DNA from: Bacillus sp. Y1
GTDB taxonomy: Bacteria > Bacillota > Bacilli > Bacillales > Cytobacillaceae
Length of the DNA stretch: 64,000 nucleotides
Assembly (NCBI RefSeq): GCF_003586445.1
Contig: NZ_CP030028.1
Coordinates: forward strand, 4,796,501 to 4,860,500
Direction of reading: 5' to 3'
The position numbers and the translations under genes are program-made. Position 1 is the stretch's first letter; each line of letters starts with the position of its first letter. The notes beneath the pieces are model-generated. The model was given only the letters and a program-made list of their open reading frames with translations, searched no databases and was not told the DNA's origin. Positions 1 to 9,684 of this stretch are shown here, one piece after another.

Positions 1-232
1 CTACATAGTTATCGAGTTCAAGTGTCTCAACCGATTCTGATGCCGTACGATAGACAGCAACTTCTACGGCCGGACCCGTTGGTGGTGCTTCAGCTACCGT
101 CTCTTTGGCGGTTTCCTCTCCAAGTTTACCACTTACCTTACCCTCTGAAAAAGGGAGCACGACGAGTGTAGGAATCATGAGTGTGACGACGAATAGAATG
201 GCGGATACGATTACAAATGGTTTTAGTTTCAT
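1..232 (-). CDS. spoIID: Stage II sporulation protein D, N-terminal part (gene runs off the window)
   Basis: Partial gene: the ATG is at 232 and the reading frame is open to the window edge (77 codons). The visible protein starts MKLKPFVIVSAILF, one membrane-spanning segment at about residues 5-28, followed by a hydrophilic stretch and ending in ELDNYV, where the SpoIID family continues into its conserved core. SpoIID is a membrane-anchored lytic transglycosylase that works with SpoIIP and SpoIIM to remove septal peptidoglycan during forespore engulfment. The position next to murA is the usual Bacillus arrangement. A good SigE promoter lies upstream. The catalytic part is outside the window, so the call rests on the N-terminus and context. 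Confidence 0.85.
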   Translation of the reverse strand, partial: MKLKPFVIVSAILFVVTLMIPTLVVLPFSEGKVSGKLGEETAKETVAEAPPTGPAVEVAVYRTASESVETLELDNYV

Positions 233-292
233 TGTGCTTGTGCCTCCAGTACGCATTAGGTAACAAGGAATATGTAGTCCCGTCTCCATTCA

Positions 293-322
293 TACATATG
301 GACTTGGACAAGCAAATATGAC
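293..322 (-). promoter_or_regulatory. Probable SigE promoter of spoIID
   Basis: On the minus strand a -35-like GTCATATT (315-322) is followed after 14 bp by CATATGTA (293-300). The SigE consensus is roughly a -35 ending in ATATT and a -10 starting CATA, about 14 bp apart. spoIID is a classical SigE-dependent gene in B. subtilis. The -35 fits very well; the -10 matches only in its CATA core and later positions differ. The start codon lies about 60 bp downstream. Confidence 0.6.
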
Positions 323-401
323 TTTTTCTTCTTTTATGAATAAAAACATCAACGAAGCATCACAATATTCTAGGTGGTCATCATTTTATGTAATAAAAAT
401 G

Positions 402-437
402 TAAAAAACCGCAGAGTATGGAATACTTCTACGGTTT
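402..437 (-). terminator. Rho-independent terminator after murA
   Basis: Stem AAACCG...CGGTTT (406-411 with 432-437), extended inward by AGA/TCT, followed on the minus strand by a run of T. It lies 23 bp beyond the murA stop codon and separates the ywmB-murA transcript from spoIID. Confidence 0.7.
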
Positions 438-459
438 ACATTTACGAATATATATTTAT

Positions 460-1767
460 TTAAGCATTCATATCGCTAACGTATGTTTCTTGGATCGTTT
501 CAACGACTTCTGTCACACGCTCAATATCTGCACCAAGTGCTGCAAGCTTATGATGGAAGTCAACGTATCCTCGGTCTAAATGCTTAAGCTCTGTAACACG
601 AGTTATGCCATCAGCAACTAATCCTGTTAAAATAAGCGCAGCAGCCGCACGTAAATCAGTTGCAGCAACCTCTGCTCCTTGCAGGTTAGATGGTCCATTC
701 ATAATAACTGAACGACCTTCAATTTTAATATCAGCATTCATACGACGGAATTCTTCCACGTGCATAAAGCGGTTTTCAAATACCGTTTCCGTAATCATAC
801 TTGTTCCTTTTGCGTGAAGAAGTAATGCCATCATTTGTGATTGCATATCTGTTGGGAATCCTGGATGTGGCATCGTTTTAATATCAACGGCTTTTAGGTT
901 ATCTGGTCCAATGACACGTAAGCCGTCAGCCTCTTCTTCAATAATAACGCCCATCTCTTCCATTTTCGCAATAAGTGAGGTTAAATGTTCTGGAACGGCT
1001 CCTCTTACAAGCACATTTCCACCAGTAATAGCGGAAGCAACCATGAATGTTCCAGCCTCAATACGATCAGGAATAATATGATGTTCGCAACCAAATAGAA
1101 CGTCTACACCTTCAATGCGAATCGTACCTGTTCCTGCTCCTCTTACTTTGGCACCCATTTTGTTAAGGAAATTAGCTAAGTCCACAATTTCTGGCTCTTT
1201 CGCACAGTTTTCCATCACTGTCGTACCATTGGCAAGAGTCGCGGCCATCATAATATTTTCAGTCGCACCGACACTTGGGAAATCCAAATAGATTTTTGCG
1301 CCGTGTAAGCGACCTTCTGGAGCTTCGGCTTCAATAAATCCGTTTCCAACTTTTACCTTAGCACCCATAGCTTCGAAGCCTTTTAAATGCTGATCAATTG
1401 GACGTGAACCAATTGCACAGCCACCCGGCAATGCAACTCGTGCACGGCCATTTCGAGCTAGCAATGAACCCATTACTAGTACAGATGCTCTCATTTTTCT
1501 AACATATTCAAATGGTGCTTCTTCTCTTAATACTCCAGATGCATCAACCGTAACCGTGTTATCTTTAAATCCGACATTGGCATTCAAATAGCGTAACACT
1601 TCATTGATTGTATATACATCGGAGAGCGTCGGCACATCTTTAATTACGCATTTTCCATCACTTGCTAATAATGTTGCGGCGATCACAGGCAAAACTGCAT
1701 TTTTAGCGCCTTCTACTTTCACTGAGCCACTAAGCCTTCTTCCGCCGCGGACGATGATTTTTTCCAA
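460..1767 (-). CDS. murAA: UDP-N-acetylglucosamine 1-carboxyvinyltransferase (MurA, first paralogue)
   Basis: 435 aa, full family length. It transfers enolpyruvate from PEP to UDP-GlcNAc, the first committed step of peptidoglycan synthesis, in the cytoplasm. Seen: Lys22-Asn23 in GAKNAV, and the catalytic Cys117 in [10 protein letters not shown], the residue alkylated by fosfomycin. The start is a TTG with a strong GGAGGGG site seven bases upstream. It follows ywmB closely (32 bp) and is probably co-transcribed with it. A second copy is encoded at 40283-41569, as is normal for low-GC Gram-positives. By position next to spoIID this one corresponds to MurAA, the essential copy in B. subtilis. 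Confidence 0.96.
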   Translation of the reverse strand: MEKIIVRGGRRLSGSVKVEGAKNAVLPVIAATLLASDGKCVIKDVPTLSDVYTINEVLRYLNANVGFKDNTVTVDASGVLREEAPFEYVRKMRASVLVMGSLLARNGRARVALPGGCAIGSRPIDQHLKGFEAMGAKVKVGNGFIEAEAPEGRLHGAKIYLDFPSVGATENIMMAATLANGTTVMENCAKEPEIVDLANFLNKMGAKVRGAGTGTIRIEGVDVLFGCEHHIIPDRIEAGTFMVASAITGGNVLVRGAVPEHLTSLIAKMEEMGVIIEEEADGLRVIGPDNLKAVDIKTMPHPGFPTDMQSQMMALLLHAKGTSMITETVFENRFMHVEEFRRMNADIKIEGRSVIMNGPSNLQGAEVAATDLRAAAALILTGLVADGITRVTELKHLDRGYVDFHHKLAALGADIERVTEVVETIQETYVSDMNA

Positions 1768-1799
1768 GTGTATTCCCCTCCGCGTCCATTTTCTCTATA

Positions 1800-2546
1800 T
1801 TAATATTCAATCGTAATGATTGGTGTGCCAACTACTAGGGTAGTCTTTGCGCCCAATCCTTGCGTTCTAAGTCCTACTTGTAGATTCATTTCTTTCTCTT
1901 TACTTGTTAGACCTTCTGACAACATAGGCGAATACGCCGATGTGGATACAAAATTATTTTCGTCTAATGACTCGATCTCTTCTGCCTTAAACTGCGTAAG
2001 CAATTGATTGACAGTATCAGGCAAAGACGTATTCATCTTATCACTGAATTCGCCTTTTATACAAGAGAAAATTGTTGGTTTTCCTCGAAATATGTCAGAG
2101 AGCTGCAATGGTAGTTCATTTTCAAGAAATTGTGTGGTTTGTTGCGAAAAATTCTCGTCATTCACCTCATAAATGATATACGTTTGAGGATGCTGATTTG
2201 TGAGGGTTGTTAAAACTTGGATTTTTTCCTTTGGACCATGGTCAGTGGTGCTTATACCTGTAGCTTCCCACATATTCGCTTTAGAATTCACATTCCATGA
2301 CCATTCGGGAAATTTTTTTTGCAAGTCTTTATTGAACTCCTTCACGTCCTCAAGGCTGGTTAAATGATCCATTTTCTCTCTTGCATGTAGAGACCATTCA
2401 GTGATGGGAATTTGTTCCCCTTCCACGACAGAAGCAATCGTTAGTAAGTCAAGCTGTTCTTTAGCTACTATCGTTTTATTCCCAATGTTTATAATGGCAA
2501 AACCTGTTAAGCAAATGATTAATAAGACATAAGAAAGTTTTTTCAT
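1800..2546 (-). CDS. ywmB: YwmB-family secreted protein of unknown function
   Basis: 248 aa. A signal-peptide-like N-terminus (MKKLSYVLLIICLTGFA) is followed by a soluble domain, so the protein is probably exported. Sequence character, length and position between ywzB and murA match YwmB of B. subtilis, whose fold is related to the TATA-box-binding-protein-like superfamily but whose role is unknown. It shares a probable transcript with murA downstream, so an envelope-related role is plausible but only inferred from context. Confidence 0.8.
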   Translation of the reverse strand: MKKLSYVLLIICLTGFAIINIGNKTIVAKEQLDLLTIASVVEGEQIPITEWSLHAREKMDHLTSLEDVKEFNKDLQKKFPEWSWNVNSKANMWEATGISTTDHGPKEKIQVLTTLTNQHPQTYIIYEVNDENFSQQTTQFLENELPLQLSDIFRGKPTIFSCIKGEFSDKMNTSLPDTVNQLLTQFKAEEIESLDENNFVSTSAYSPMLSEGLTSKEKEMNLQVGLRTQGLGAKTTLVVGTPIITIEY

Positions 2547-2710
2547 CTACAATTCCTCCCCTTACTACCATTGTTACCAGGTAGCTCAAGGTCATACTTG
2601 GGAATTGTCGTCACTTTTTGACAAGTCTTATGTAAGCTTTTGTGCAGTAACACACAAAGAGAATTTTACTTAATTTTCACCGCTAATAAAAATGTCGGAA
2701 GACCTATATT

Positions 2711-2956
2711 TTACATAATCATTTGGAAGATTAATGGTAGTTGTTGTGACCACAGTAAGTAATCTAGGAAAAAATTACTAACATTAGAACCAATCACAAT
2801 CGATAAAAATATAAACAACACTCGTGCTTGTAATACATGGTTCGCTCTTAGTAGCTTTTCGTAATTAATGGACTGAAGCGCCCACCAGGCAAGTGCGATA
2901 AAAAACAAATGCGACATAATGCTAATCAACGCTTGATGTCCAAATTCTGCGATCAT
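2711..2956 (-). CDS. ywzB: DUF1146 family small membrane protein (YwzB)
   Basis: 81 aa from the ATG at 2956. A longer in-frame reading to 3043 exists, but MIAEFGHQAL at 2956 is preceded by AAGGGAGAG at good spacing, and 81 aa is the usual family length. Two hydrophobic segments (about residues 8-25 and 45-65) predict a small integral membrane protein. The function is unknown. It lies between ywmB and, in B. subtilis, the atp operon; here the nuo operon is inserted at that point. A TACAAT box (3009-3014) could be its -10, without a convincing -35. Confidence 0.8.
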   Translation of the reverse strand: MIAEFGHQALISIMSHLFFIALAWWALQSINYEKLLRANHVLQARVLFIFLSIVIGSNVSNFFLDYLLWSQQLPLIFQMIM

Positions 2957-3109
2957 CGGTACTTCTTCTCTCCCTTGTACAATTGGTCTTTGGGCAAGCC
3001 TACCTTTTATTGTATCATTTTTGTAACAAAAACAGAACCACATACCTCATTATTGACGAGTGAGGGTGGGTAAAAGTTTCGTTTTTTTTCGAAGATTTTA
3101 ATGGAATAG

Positions 3110-3263
3110 GGTTTTATGACATATTAAAAGCTTGAAAACCTCCGTTATGCGTCATAAAACCATGGTTATGACTTTATGTATCACGATTTTTTTCTTTTCA
3201 TGTTATAAACGGATCTATATGACACGCAGCAAGTGAATTTCTCCTTTTACACGTCATAAAACC
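3110..3263. repeat. Three-unit intergenic array of about 52-bp hairpin units
   Basis: The gap between ywzB and the nuo terminator holds inverted repeats built on GGTTTTATGAC / GTCATAAAACC. Unit one is exact: 3110-3120 pairs with 3151-3161, total 52 bp. Unit two starts 54 bp later (3164-3172 with 3202-3210, eight of nine pairs counting one G-T). Unit three pairs TATGAC near 3217 with GTCATA at 3253. No ORF is carried. The rest of 3044-3416 holds two terminator-like hairpins and nothing else recognisable. Confidence 0.6.
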
Positions 3264-3300
3264 CTCTTTTCCCCACATCCCAATATTTAAAACCCTTACA

Positions 3301-3334
3301 TAAAAAAAGAAGAGGGTCCCCCAACCCTCTTCTT
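3301..3334 (-). terminator. Terminator of the nuo operon
   Basis: Ten-base-pair stem AGAAGAGGGT / ACCCTCTTCT (3308-3317 with 3324-3333) followed on the minus strand by seven T residues, 83 bp after the nuoN stop. A second hairpin at 3369-3403 (AACTAGC/GCTAGTT) has its T-run on the plus strand instead. Confidence 0.85.
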
Positions 3335-3416
3335 GCTACCTCTATTAAAACCCCATCTTACCGTGTGTAACTAGCAAAAGTCCCCCAACTCTCGCTAGTT
3401 TTTCTCCCAGTATTAC

Positions 3417-4934
3417 TTATTGAAACATGTCCGAAAAGCCGTTGAAGTTATTGTGCAAGAAATCAAACGCCAAATTCGGGAATAGACCGAACACAATCGT
3501 TGCTGCGACCGTAATGACTAACACGACGATGATTCCAGCTGGTAGCTTGATTTTTTCTTCGGTTGCTGCTGGTCGGAAGAACATTTGTGTAAAAATGCCG
3601 AAATAGTAGAAGTACGATATGACGGTCGTGGCGATCATGACCGATGCTAGCACATAGTGTGCTGGATCCACATAGAACGTTCCCATAAAGATGTTCAGCT
3701 TTCCAATAAAGCCTGCTGTTCCTGGAATTCCTGCTAACGAAAGGAGGAACACTCCCATAGAAACAGCCAAGATTGGTGAACGCTTATAAAGCCCAGCAAA
3801 TGCACTAATATCTTCATTATCTGTTTTTCCACTGATCAGCTGAATGATGGCAAACGCGCCAAGATTCATAAACAAATATGCTCCTAAGTAAAACCACATC
3901 GCGTCAAACATGAACGCTGACAGTGCCGCGATCGCTACCAATAGGTAACCCGCATGCGCGATACTTGAGTATGCGAATAGTCGTTTCACATTACGCTGAC
4001 GTAACGCAATGACATTCCCGATGATCATCGTCGCTCCTGCAAGCAGTGCGATATAATCCTGCATCTTTATCAACATCGGATACGATGCCGTACTCGAACC
4101 AGATGGTGCCGCCCCGTATACAGACAAAAGAATACGAAGCAAAATTACGAATCCCGCTGTCTTGGATACAACGCTTAAAAAAGCGGTAACTGGCGTTGGC
4201 GCTCCTTGATACACATCTGGCGCCCACATATGAAACGGTACTGATGCCAATTTAAACGATAAACCAACAAATACTAGTAAAAAGGATAACCCAAGCAAGT
4301 AAATTTGCTGTGTATCAAAGTTCGCTGATAACACACCTGTAATCTCGGTTAAGTTGGTTGATCCTGTTAATCCAAACACATAGCTTAATCCAAACAGAGT
4401 AACAGCTGTTGAAATTCCGCCATTGATGACGTATTTCATGGCTGACTCATTGGATGGAAGATGCTTTTTACGAATGCCCGCTAAAATATAGGAAGAAAGC
4501 GATAAGAGCTCAAGTCCGACAAATAATGTGATTAAGTCTCCGCTCGACGTCATCACCATCGCTCCAAGCAAAGCGGTTAAAAACAGATAGTAGAACTCTC
4601 CCTTATATTCTTTCATCTCTTCCTTTGGTTCATAGCTGATCGCGAGTAGCATAACAAGCGCTGCACCTATGAGCAGTAACAGCTTGAATGCTTTTGCGTA
4701 CGAATCTAAGCGAAACGTATCATATAAAATACTTGTTAATTCTAAATCTACCAATCCTAGTAAAGAGACAAACGCTGCAATAATGGCAGTGAATGCAATC
4801 CAGCCAAGAATTTTTCGATCTTGGTTTTTCGGCATGAACAAGTCCATGATGGAAAGGACAGTTGCTATACCAAGGATGATGAACTCCGGTGTCATAATTA
4901 CCCATTGATACGATAACATTTGTTCAAGATCCAT
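3417..4934 (-). CDS. nuoN: NADH-quinone oxidoreductase subunit N
   Basis: 505 aa, highly hydrophobic, about 14 membrane helices. It belongs to the Mrp-antiporter-like subunits of complex I that form the proton-pumping arm. Seen: the internal region with LSLSSYILAG and FHMWAPDVYQGAPTPV, typical of NuoN/MrpD-type proton channel modules. Last gene of the operon, starting 6 bp after nuoM ends, and followed by the operon terminator. Distinguished from nuoM and nuoL by gene order and sequence character. Confidence 0.95.
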   Translation of the reverse strand: MDLEQMLSYQWVIMTPEFIILGIATVLSIMDLFMPKNQDRKILGWIAFTAIIAAFVSLLGLVDLELTSILYDTFRLDSYAKAFKLLLLIGAALVMLLAISYEPKEEMKEYKGEFYYLFLTALLGAMVMTSSGDLITLFVGLELLSLSSYILAGIRKKHLPSNESAMKYVINGGISTAVTLFGLSYVFGLTGSTNLTEITGVLSANFDTQQIYLLGLSFLLVFVGLSFKLASVPFHMWAPDVYQGAPTPVTAFLSVVSKTAGFVILLRILLSVYGAAPSGSSTASYPMLIKMQDYIALLAGATMIIGNVIALRQRNVKRLFAYSSIAHAGYLLVAIAALSAFMFDAMWFYLGAYLFMNLGAFAIIQLISGKTDNEDISAFAGLYKRSPILAVSMGVFLLSLAGIPGTAGFIGKLNIFMGTFYVDPAHYVLASVMIATTVISYFYYFGIFTQMFFRPAATEEKIKLPAGIIVVLVITVAATIVFGLFPNLAFDFLHNNFNGFSDMFQ

Positions 4935-4940
4935 CCTTCA

Positions 4941-6437
4941 TCACCCTCCTAACCCAAGCATGATAGTCTCAAGTGTGGCTTGTAGTGGCTCACTTAGTAC
5001 ACTTGGGTAAACACCAATCAATACAATTAACGCGACAAGAACGAGAACAGGCGCCCATTCAAAGGAACGAATATCGGATACCCCTGTGAATTCTCGTTGC
5101 GCTTTTCCAAACGTCATCCCTAACACCGCCCGCAGTAAGTACACAGCTGTTAGAATGATGCCTAAGCAGCCGACTGCAGCGAGTACGGGCATGGCCTCGA
5201 ATAATCCTAAAAAGGCCATGAACTCACTTACGAATCCACTCATTCCCGGTAGACCAAGTGAGGCCATTGCTCCAGCTAATAAGAAACCAGCTGTGATTGG
5301 CATTCCCTTTGCCATTCCGCCAAGCTTTTGAATATGAGACGTATGGAAACGCTCATAAAAGATTCCTACTAAGAAGAACAATAATGCAGAGATCAACCCG
5401 TGAGAAACCACTTGGAAGATCGCTCCTTGAATTCCCGCTTCATTTAGTGCTCCTACTCCGATTAACACAATTCCCATATGAGAAATCGAAGAGTAAGCAA
5501 GCACCATCTTGAAATCCTTTTGAATCAGTGCAAGGAAGGCACCATACAGCAAGTTCACAACACCGAGCGTGGCAAGCAACCAAGCGATAGAGGTGAATTG
5601 TTCTGGAAAAATCCCCATCCCGAAGCGAATTAACCCGTATGCCCCAATTTTCAAAAGAATTCCTGAGTGAAGCATAACGATCGATGGTGGAGCCTGAACG
5701 TGAACGCGAAGCATCCATGTATGTAACGGAAAAATAGGAAGCTTCACACCAAACGCAACTAATAATGCTAGTAAAAGCCCCATTTTTACAGGGTCCGTGA
5801 TTCGTGCATGACCTGCATCCGCTGTTAGCAATTGCTGCAACACATCAAAATTGGATGTTCCTGTGCGAGCGAACAATATCATAATGACAATCAGCAGGAC
5901 TGCTGACCCAAGTCCATTGTAAATCAGGAAGCTATACGCTGCTTTTTCTTTTTCATGATAACCCCATTTTCCGATTAAAAAGAACATCGGAATGAGTGTG
6001 ATTTCAAAAAATAAGAAGAACAGAATGAGGTTCTCGGCAACGAATACTCCGAGCATCCCTACTTCAAGTAGAAGGAATAACATGAAGTAACCCTTCCACT
6101 CCTTCTTAATATGAAACGAAGCAATGGCAGCTAACACGGAAAGAATGCTTGTTAAAACCACCATGAGTAGTGAGAAACCATCCATCCCCAACTCAAATGG
6201 AATTTCAAATACTCCTTCACTCATTCCAAAGTGAATCCAGTTCCATTTCAGATTGTACTCAAACAGCTCTGTTCCATTTTTAAACTGAGAGAAGACTGCC
6301 AATGAAAGAACCATTGCTGGCAAAGTCGCAAGAATCCCAACCAGCTTAATGGAGCTCTCCTGCATTTTTGGTATAAATGATAAAACGAGAATCCCAAGTA
6401 ACGGGGAAAACACGATGAGTGCTAACATCAAATTCAT
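4941..6437 (-). CDS. nuoM: NADH-quinone oxidoreductase subunit M
   Basis: 498 aa polytopic membrane protein, antiporter-like subunit of the complex I membrane arm. Seen: LHTWMLRVHVQAPPSIVMLHSGILLKIG in two adjacent conserved blocks and AYSSISHMG, both typical of NuoM; the loop Lys and Glu residues of the proton path lie in these helices. The start overlaps the nuoL stop by four bases, indicating translational coupling. Confidence 0.95.
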   Translation of the reverse strand: MNLMLALIVFSPLLGILVLSFIPKMQESSIKLVGILATLPAMVLSLAVFSQFKNGTELFEYNLKWNWIHFGMSEGVFEIPFELGMDGFSLLMVVLTSILSVLAAIASFHIKKEWKGYFMLFLLLEVGMLGVFVAENLILFFLFFEITLIPMFFLIGKWGYHEKEKAAYSFLIYNGLGSAVLLIVIMILFARTGTSNFDVLQQLLTADAGHARITDPVKMGLLLALLVAFGVKLPIFPLHTWMLRVHVQAPPSIVMLHSGILLKIGAYGLIRFGMGIFPEQFTSIAWLLATLGVVNLLYGAFLALIQKDFKMVLAYSSISHMGIVLIGVGALNEAGIQGAIFQVVSHGLISALLFFLVGIFYERFHTSHIQKLGGMAKGMPITAGFLLAGAMASLGLPGMSGFVSEFMAFLGLFEAMPVLAAVGCLGIILTAVYLLRAVLGMTFGKAQREFTGVSDIRSFEWAPVLVLVALIVLIGVYPSVLSEPLQATLETIMLGLGG

Positions 6438-8299
6438 CCGAAGTACCCCCCTGTTACAGCAAAAATCACAAATAAAACAGCTAAGCCAACAAAGGCAACA
6501 GTTCCGTACATTTGTACCTGACCGTTATGCACGCGGGAACCTGTTTTTCCAAAGGTTTGAACAAACTGGGTAACGAGGCTAACGATTCCTTCCACAATAA
6601 ACACTTCAATATAGCGGAGGAACAAACTTAGGAACTTTGTTATGTTCACAATCGTTAACTCGTAAAACTCATCAATAAAGTACTTATTGTATAAAACACT
6701 GTACGTCACTGGCGCACGACTGGATAGCCAATCGCGTGACAGAGACTTTTTCCCATACATGAGATAAGCAAGGAAAATTCCCGCAAGTGACACAAGTGTT
6801 GCCACAATCATAATCCACGCTGGACCTTCGACGTGACCATGGCCAAGCGCTTCATTGCCTTCCACTAACCAATCGCCTAAAAATGTTCCAAACCAAGGTG
6901 TGTTCACATATCCAGCTACCACGGCCAGAACGCCAAGCACCACCATTGGAATTGTCATAACTGAAGGTGACTCGTGTACATTCTTGATTTCTTTTCTAGC
7001 CTCACCCGTAAAGACAAGGAAGAATAAACGGAACATATAAAAGGCAGTAAAGAAAGCAGCGATCACAGCTAACCAAAATAATGCCGTGTTTCCATGAATC
7101 CAAGCTGAAATTAAGATTTCATCTTTACTAAAGAACCCTGAGAATAATGGAACTCCACTAATCGCCAATGTCCCAACTAAAAATAACGGGCCAGTGACGC
7201 GAAGCTTTTTCCATAAGCCACCCATCTCTTCAATGTTTTGCGTATGAACGGCATGGATGACACTACCTGCTGCTAAGAACAATAACGCTTTGAAAAACGC
7301 GTGTGTCATAAGGTGGAACACCCCTGCCACATATCCAGCCGACCCTAGAGCTAACATCATATATCCAAGCTGAGATACCGTAGAGTAAGCAAGGACCCTT
7401 TTGATATCGGTTTGAACTAAGCCAATGCTAGCAGCAAAAATTGCGGTAATCGCCCCCACCACTGCTACTGTCATTAACGCGGTTTCACTCGCAGTGAAAA
7501 GCGGGAACAAAGCCGCTACTAAGTATACCCCTGCCGCAACCATCGTTGCCGCGTGGATTAATGCCGACACAGGCGTCGGACCTTCCATCGCATCCGGTAA
7601 CCAGGTGTGAAGCGGGAATTGACCTGATTTCCCAACGGCCCCAATGAATATAAGGATCGCCGTTAATGTGATCATGCCTGCAGAAATGGTGCCTTCCTCT
7701 ACTGCAGCAAAAATCTCATCATATTCAAAGCTTCCTACCTGCCAGAATAATAGAATCATCCCGATAAAAAGGCCAACATCCCCAATACGGGTCATGATAA
7801 AAGCTTTTTTTGCAGCCTTTTTGGCGTCTTCCTTATAAAAGTAGAAACCGATTAATAGGAAGGAGCCAACCCCGACTAATTCCCAGAAAATATACGTTTG
7901 TAAGAGGTTGGGCGATAAAACTAAACCAAGCATTGCAAACGTAAATAATCCTAAATACGCATAAAACACATGAAAGCGTTCATCGTCGTGCATATATCCC
8001 TTTGAATACGTATGTACAAGCAAACTAACGAGAGATACGATCACGAGCATTAGCGCATTTAACTGGTTTACTTCAAAACCCGCTGTTAGTTGAACATCTC
8101 CGATCGAAAGCCATGTGAGCTCTGCTTTATAGGTCGGTTGCGTGAACCGCTCAAATATGACGATGAGCGAATAAACAAACGACACACCCACTAGCAGGAT
8201 ACCGACATAGGCGCTGTTTTCCTTTAGCTTTTTTCCGAACAGAAGAAGGAACAAAAATGATAGTAGCGGGAAAAGCGGTATGATCCATGCATTTTCCAT
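6434..8299 (-). CDS. nuoL: NADH-quinone oxidoreductase subunit L
   Basis: About 621 aa, the largest antiporter-like subunit, distal end of the complex I membrane arm with the C-terminal lateral helix extension. Seen: FPLHTWLPDAMEGPTPVSA and YSTVSQLGYM, characteristic NuoL blocks. Start uncertain: ATG at 8299 gives MENAWIIPLFPLL, but upstream in-frame GTG (8308) and TTG (8302) lie closer to the AAAAGGGGA ribosome site; only three residues are at stake. An 82-bp gap with a hairpin separates it from nuoK, whereas most other junctions in the operon overlap. Confidence 0.95.
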   Translation of the reverse strand: MENAWIIPLFPLLSFLFLLLFGKKLKENSAYVGILLVGVSFVYSLIVIFERFTQPTYKAELTWLSIGDVQLTAGFEVNQLNALMLVIVSLVSLLVHTYSKGYMHDDERFHVFYAYLGLFTFAMLGLVLSPNLLQTYIFWELVGVGSFLLIGFYFYKEDAKKAAKKAFIMTRIGDVGLFIGMILLFWQVGSFEYDEIFAAVEEGTISAGMITLTAILIFIGAVGKSGQFPLHTWLPDAMEGPTPVSALIHAATMVAAGVYLVAALFPLFTASETALMTVAVVGAITAIFAASIGLVQTDIKRVLAYSTVSQLGYMMLALGSAGYVAGVFHLMTHAFFKALLFLAAGSVIHAVHTQNIEEMGGLWKKLRVTGPLFLVGTLAISGVPLFSGFFSKDEILISAWIHGNTALFWLAVIAAFFTAFYMFRLFFLVFTGEARKEIKNVHESPSVMTIPMVVLGVLAVVAGYVNTPWFGTFLGDWLVEGNEALGHGHVEGPAWIMIVATLVSLAGIFLAYLMYGKKSLSRDWLSSRAPVTYSVLYNKYFIDEFYELTIVNITKFLSLFLRYIEVFIVEGIVSLVTQFVQTFGKTGSRVHNGQVQMYGTVAFVGLAVLFVIFAVTGGYFG

Positions 8300-8321
8300 C
8301 AATATCACAATCCCCTTTTAG

Positions 8322-8352
8322 AACGCGCACCGGTTTTGTTATGTTGCGCGTT
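8322..8352 (-). other. Hairpin in the nuoK-nuoL junction
   Basis: AACGCGCA (8322-8329) pairs perfectly with TGCGCGTT (8345-8352) around a 15-base loop. There is no T-run, so it is not a standard terminator. It could be an mRNA processing or stability element within the operon transcript; this is inference. Confidence 0.35.
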
Positions 8353-8390
8353 TGATTGAGGCCCGCTGTAAATAAGCGAGTCATATTTTT

Positions 8391-8705
8391 CTAATGCTTT
8401 AATGTGTTCATTTCATCAATATTAACTGTTTTCCGGTTACGGTAAAGTGCAATTAAAATCGCCAACCCAACGGCTGCCTCCGCTGCTGCCACAGCGATCG
8501 AAAATAATGCAAACACTTGACCCGTAATCCCTGGATTCGCTCCGTACTTACTAAAGGCAACAAGATTAATATTGACTGCGTTTAGCATCAATTCAATTGA
8601 AATTAATACGATAACCGTATTGCGCTTCGTTAATGCCCCGTACAATCCGATACAAAACAGGATTAACGCAAGCGTGAGGTAGGCTGAAACGGGAACTGAG
8701 CTCAT
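8391..8705 (-). CDS. nuoK: NADH-quinone oxidoreductase subunit K
   Basis: 104 aa with three membrane helices, standard NuoK size. Seen: the conserved block [19 protein letters not shown] and a second helix with [11 protein letters not shown], each carrying the buried Glu implicated in proton translocation. Overlaps the nuoJ stop by four bases. Assigned to the complex I membrane domain. Confidence 0.95.
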   Translation of the reverse strand: MSSVPVSAYLTLALILFCIGLYGALTKRNTVIVLISIELMLNAVNINLVAFSKYGANPGITGQVFALFSIAVAAAEAAVGLAILIALYRNRKTVNIDEMNTLKH

Positions 8706-9223
8706 TCCTTATTCGCCTCCTTTTCATCATCTTTTTTCGCTAACACAATCGCTCCGATCAAAGCAACTAACAAAATGACAGAAGTGATTTCAAATGGAAT
8801 GACAAACTTTGAGTAAAGCGCCACACCAATTTGCTCGGTATTATTTTCATGAAGAGTGTTTGGTACAGAAGCCAAATCTAAATCATACACTCCGATATAC
8901 ATCACAACCGCAAAACCGAGGACACCGATAAAGAGGAGAGTCTTTCGAATCCAGCCTTCCTTCGGCTCGCTCGTATCATTATGGCGGGTAAGCATAATCC
9001 CAAATAGCATAATGATGGTAATGGCGCCTGAGTAGATTAAAATTTGAACCGCAGCGACAAATTCAGCAGAGAGCATCACGTAAATTCCCGCAATGCTCAC
9101 AAAGGTGAACACAAGAGCCACAATCATATGAACAACCTTCGTCAAATTCAATAACAGAACGCCGCCAATGACCGCAACGAGCGCTAGTGACATAAATGCG
9201 ATTAATTCACCCGTAACTGTCAT
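8702..9223 (-). CDS. nuoJ: NADH-quinone oxidoreductase subunit J
   Basis: 173 aa with five hydrophobic segments. Family features seen: [16 protein letters not shown], the conserved NuoJ third-helix region thought to link quinone chemistry to the proton channels. Overlaps nuoI upstream and nuoK downstream by four bases each, so the three are translationally coupled. Confidence 0.94.
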   Translation of the reverse strand: MTVTGELIAFMSLALVAVIGGVLLLNLTKVVHMIVALVFTFVSIAGIYVMLSAEFVAAVQILIYSGAITIIMLFGIMLTRHNDTSEPKEGWIRKTLLFIGVLGFAVVMYIGVYDLDLASVPNTLHENNTEQIGVALYSKFVIPFEITSVILLVALIGAIVLAKKDDEKEANKE

Positions 9224-9639
9224 GCTTTATTCACCTTCCGAATATTTTCATCGTTCTCATCTAACCATTCTAGGTTTTTAAAAAGCTCATCCCGGCTATA
9301 TTCCGCGAGCTCAAAATTATTTGTCATAATGATGGCCTCTGTCGGACATACCTCCGTACAAAGATCACATAGGATACAAATTTCAAAGTTGATATCGTAC
9401 GTATCAATAATTTTTCCTTTTTTCGTAGGGTCAGGGTGTTTTTTCCCGGTCAATTGAATGCAATCGGTTGGACAAATGGCTGCACACTGATTACAAACGA
9501 TACATTTTTCGGGGTAAAACTTCTGTATCCCACGGAACCGGTCCGGAAGTGGCAGCGGCTCATTTGGATAATCATAGGTTACTTTTTCCCTTGCTAGGTT
9601 CTTGAGTGTATAGGCTAACCCTTTTGCTAATCCAAGCAC
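9220..9639 (-). CDS. nuoI: NADH-quinone oxidoreductase subunit I (ferredoxin-type)
   Basis: 139 aa. Two complete [4Fe-4S] motifs are visible, CIVCNQCAAICP and CILCDLCTEVCP, corresponding to clusters N6a and N6b that pass electrons to the N2 cluster in NuoB. It lies at the interface of the peripheral and membrane arms. It is separated from nuoH by about 200 bp containing a long palindromic repeat, the only large gap in the operon. Confidence 0.96.
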   Translation of the reverse strand: MLGLAKGLAYTLKNLAREKVTYDYPNEPLPLPDRFRGIQKFYPEKCIVCNQCAAICPTDCIQLTGKKHPDPTKKGKIIDTYDINFEICILCDLCTEVCPTEAIIMTNNFELAEYSRDELFKNLEWLDENDENIRKVNKA

Positions 9640-9684
9640 GTTGACTCACCCTCTCTAGTAAGTAGGCTTATTGTTAAACTGGGG

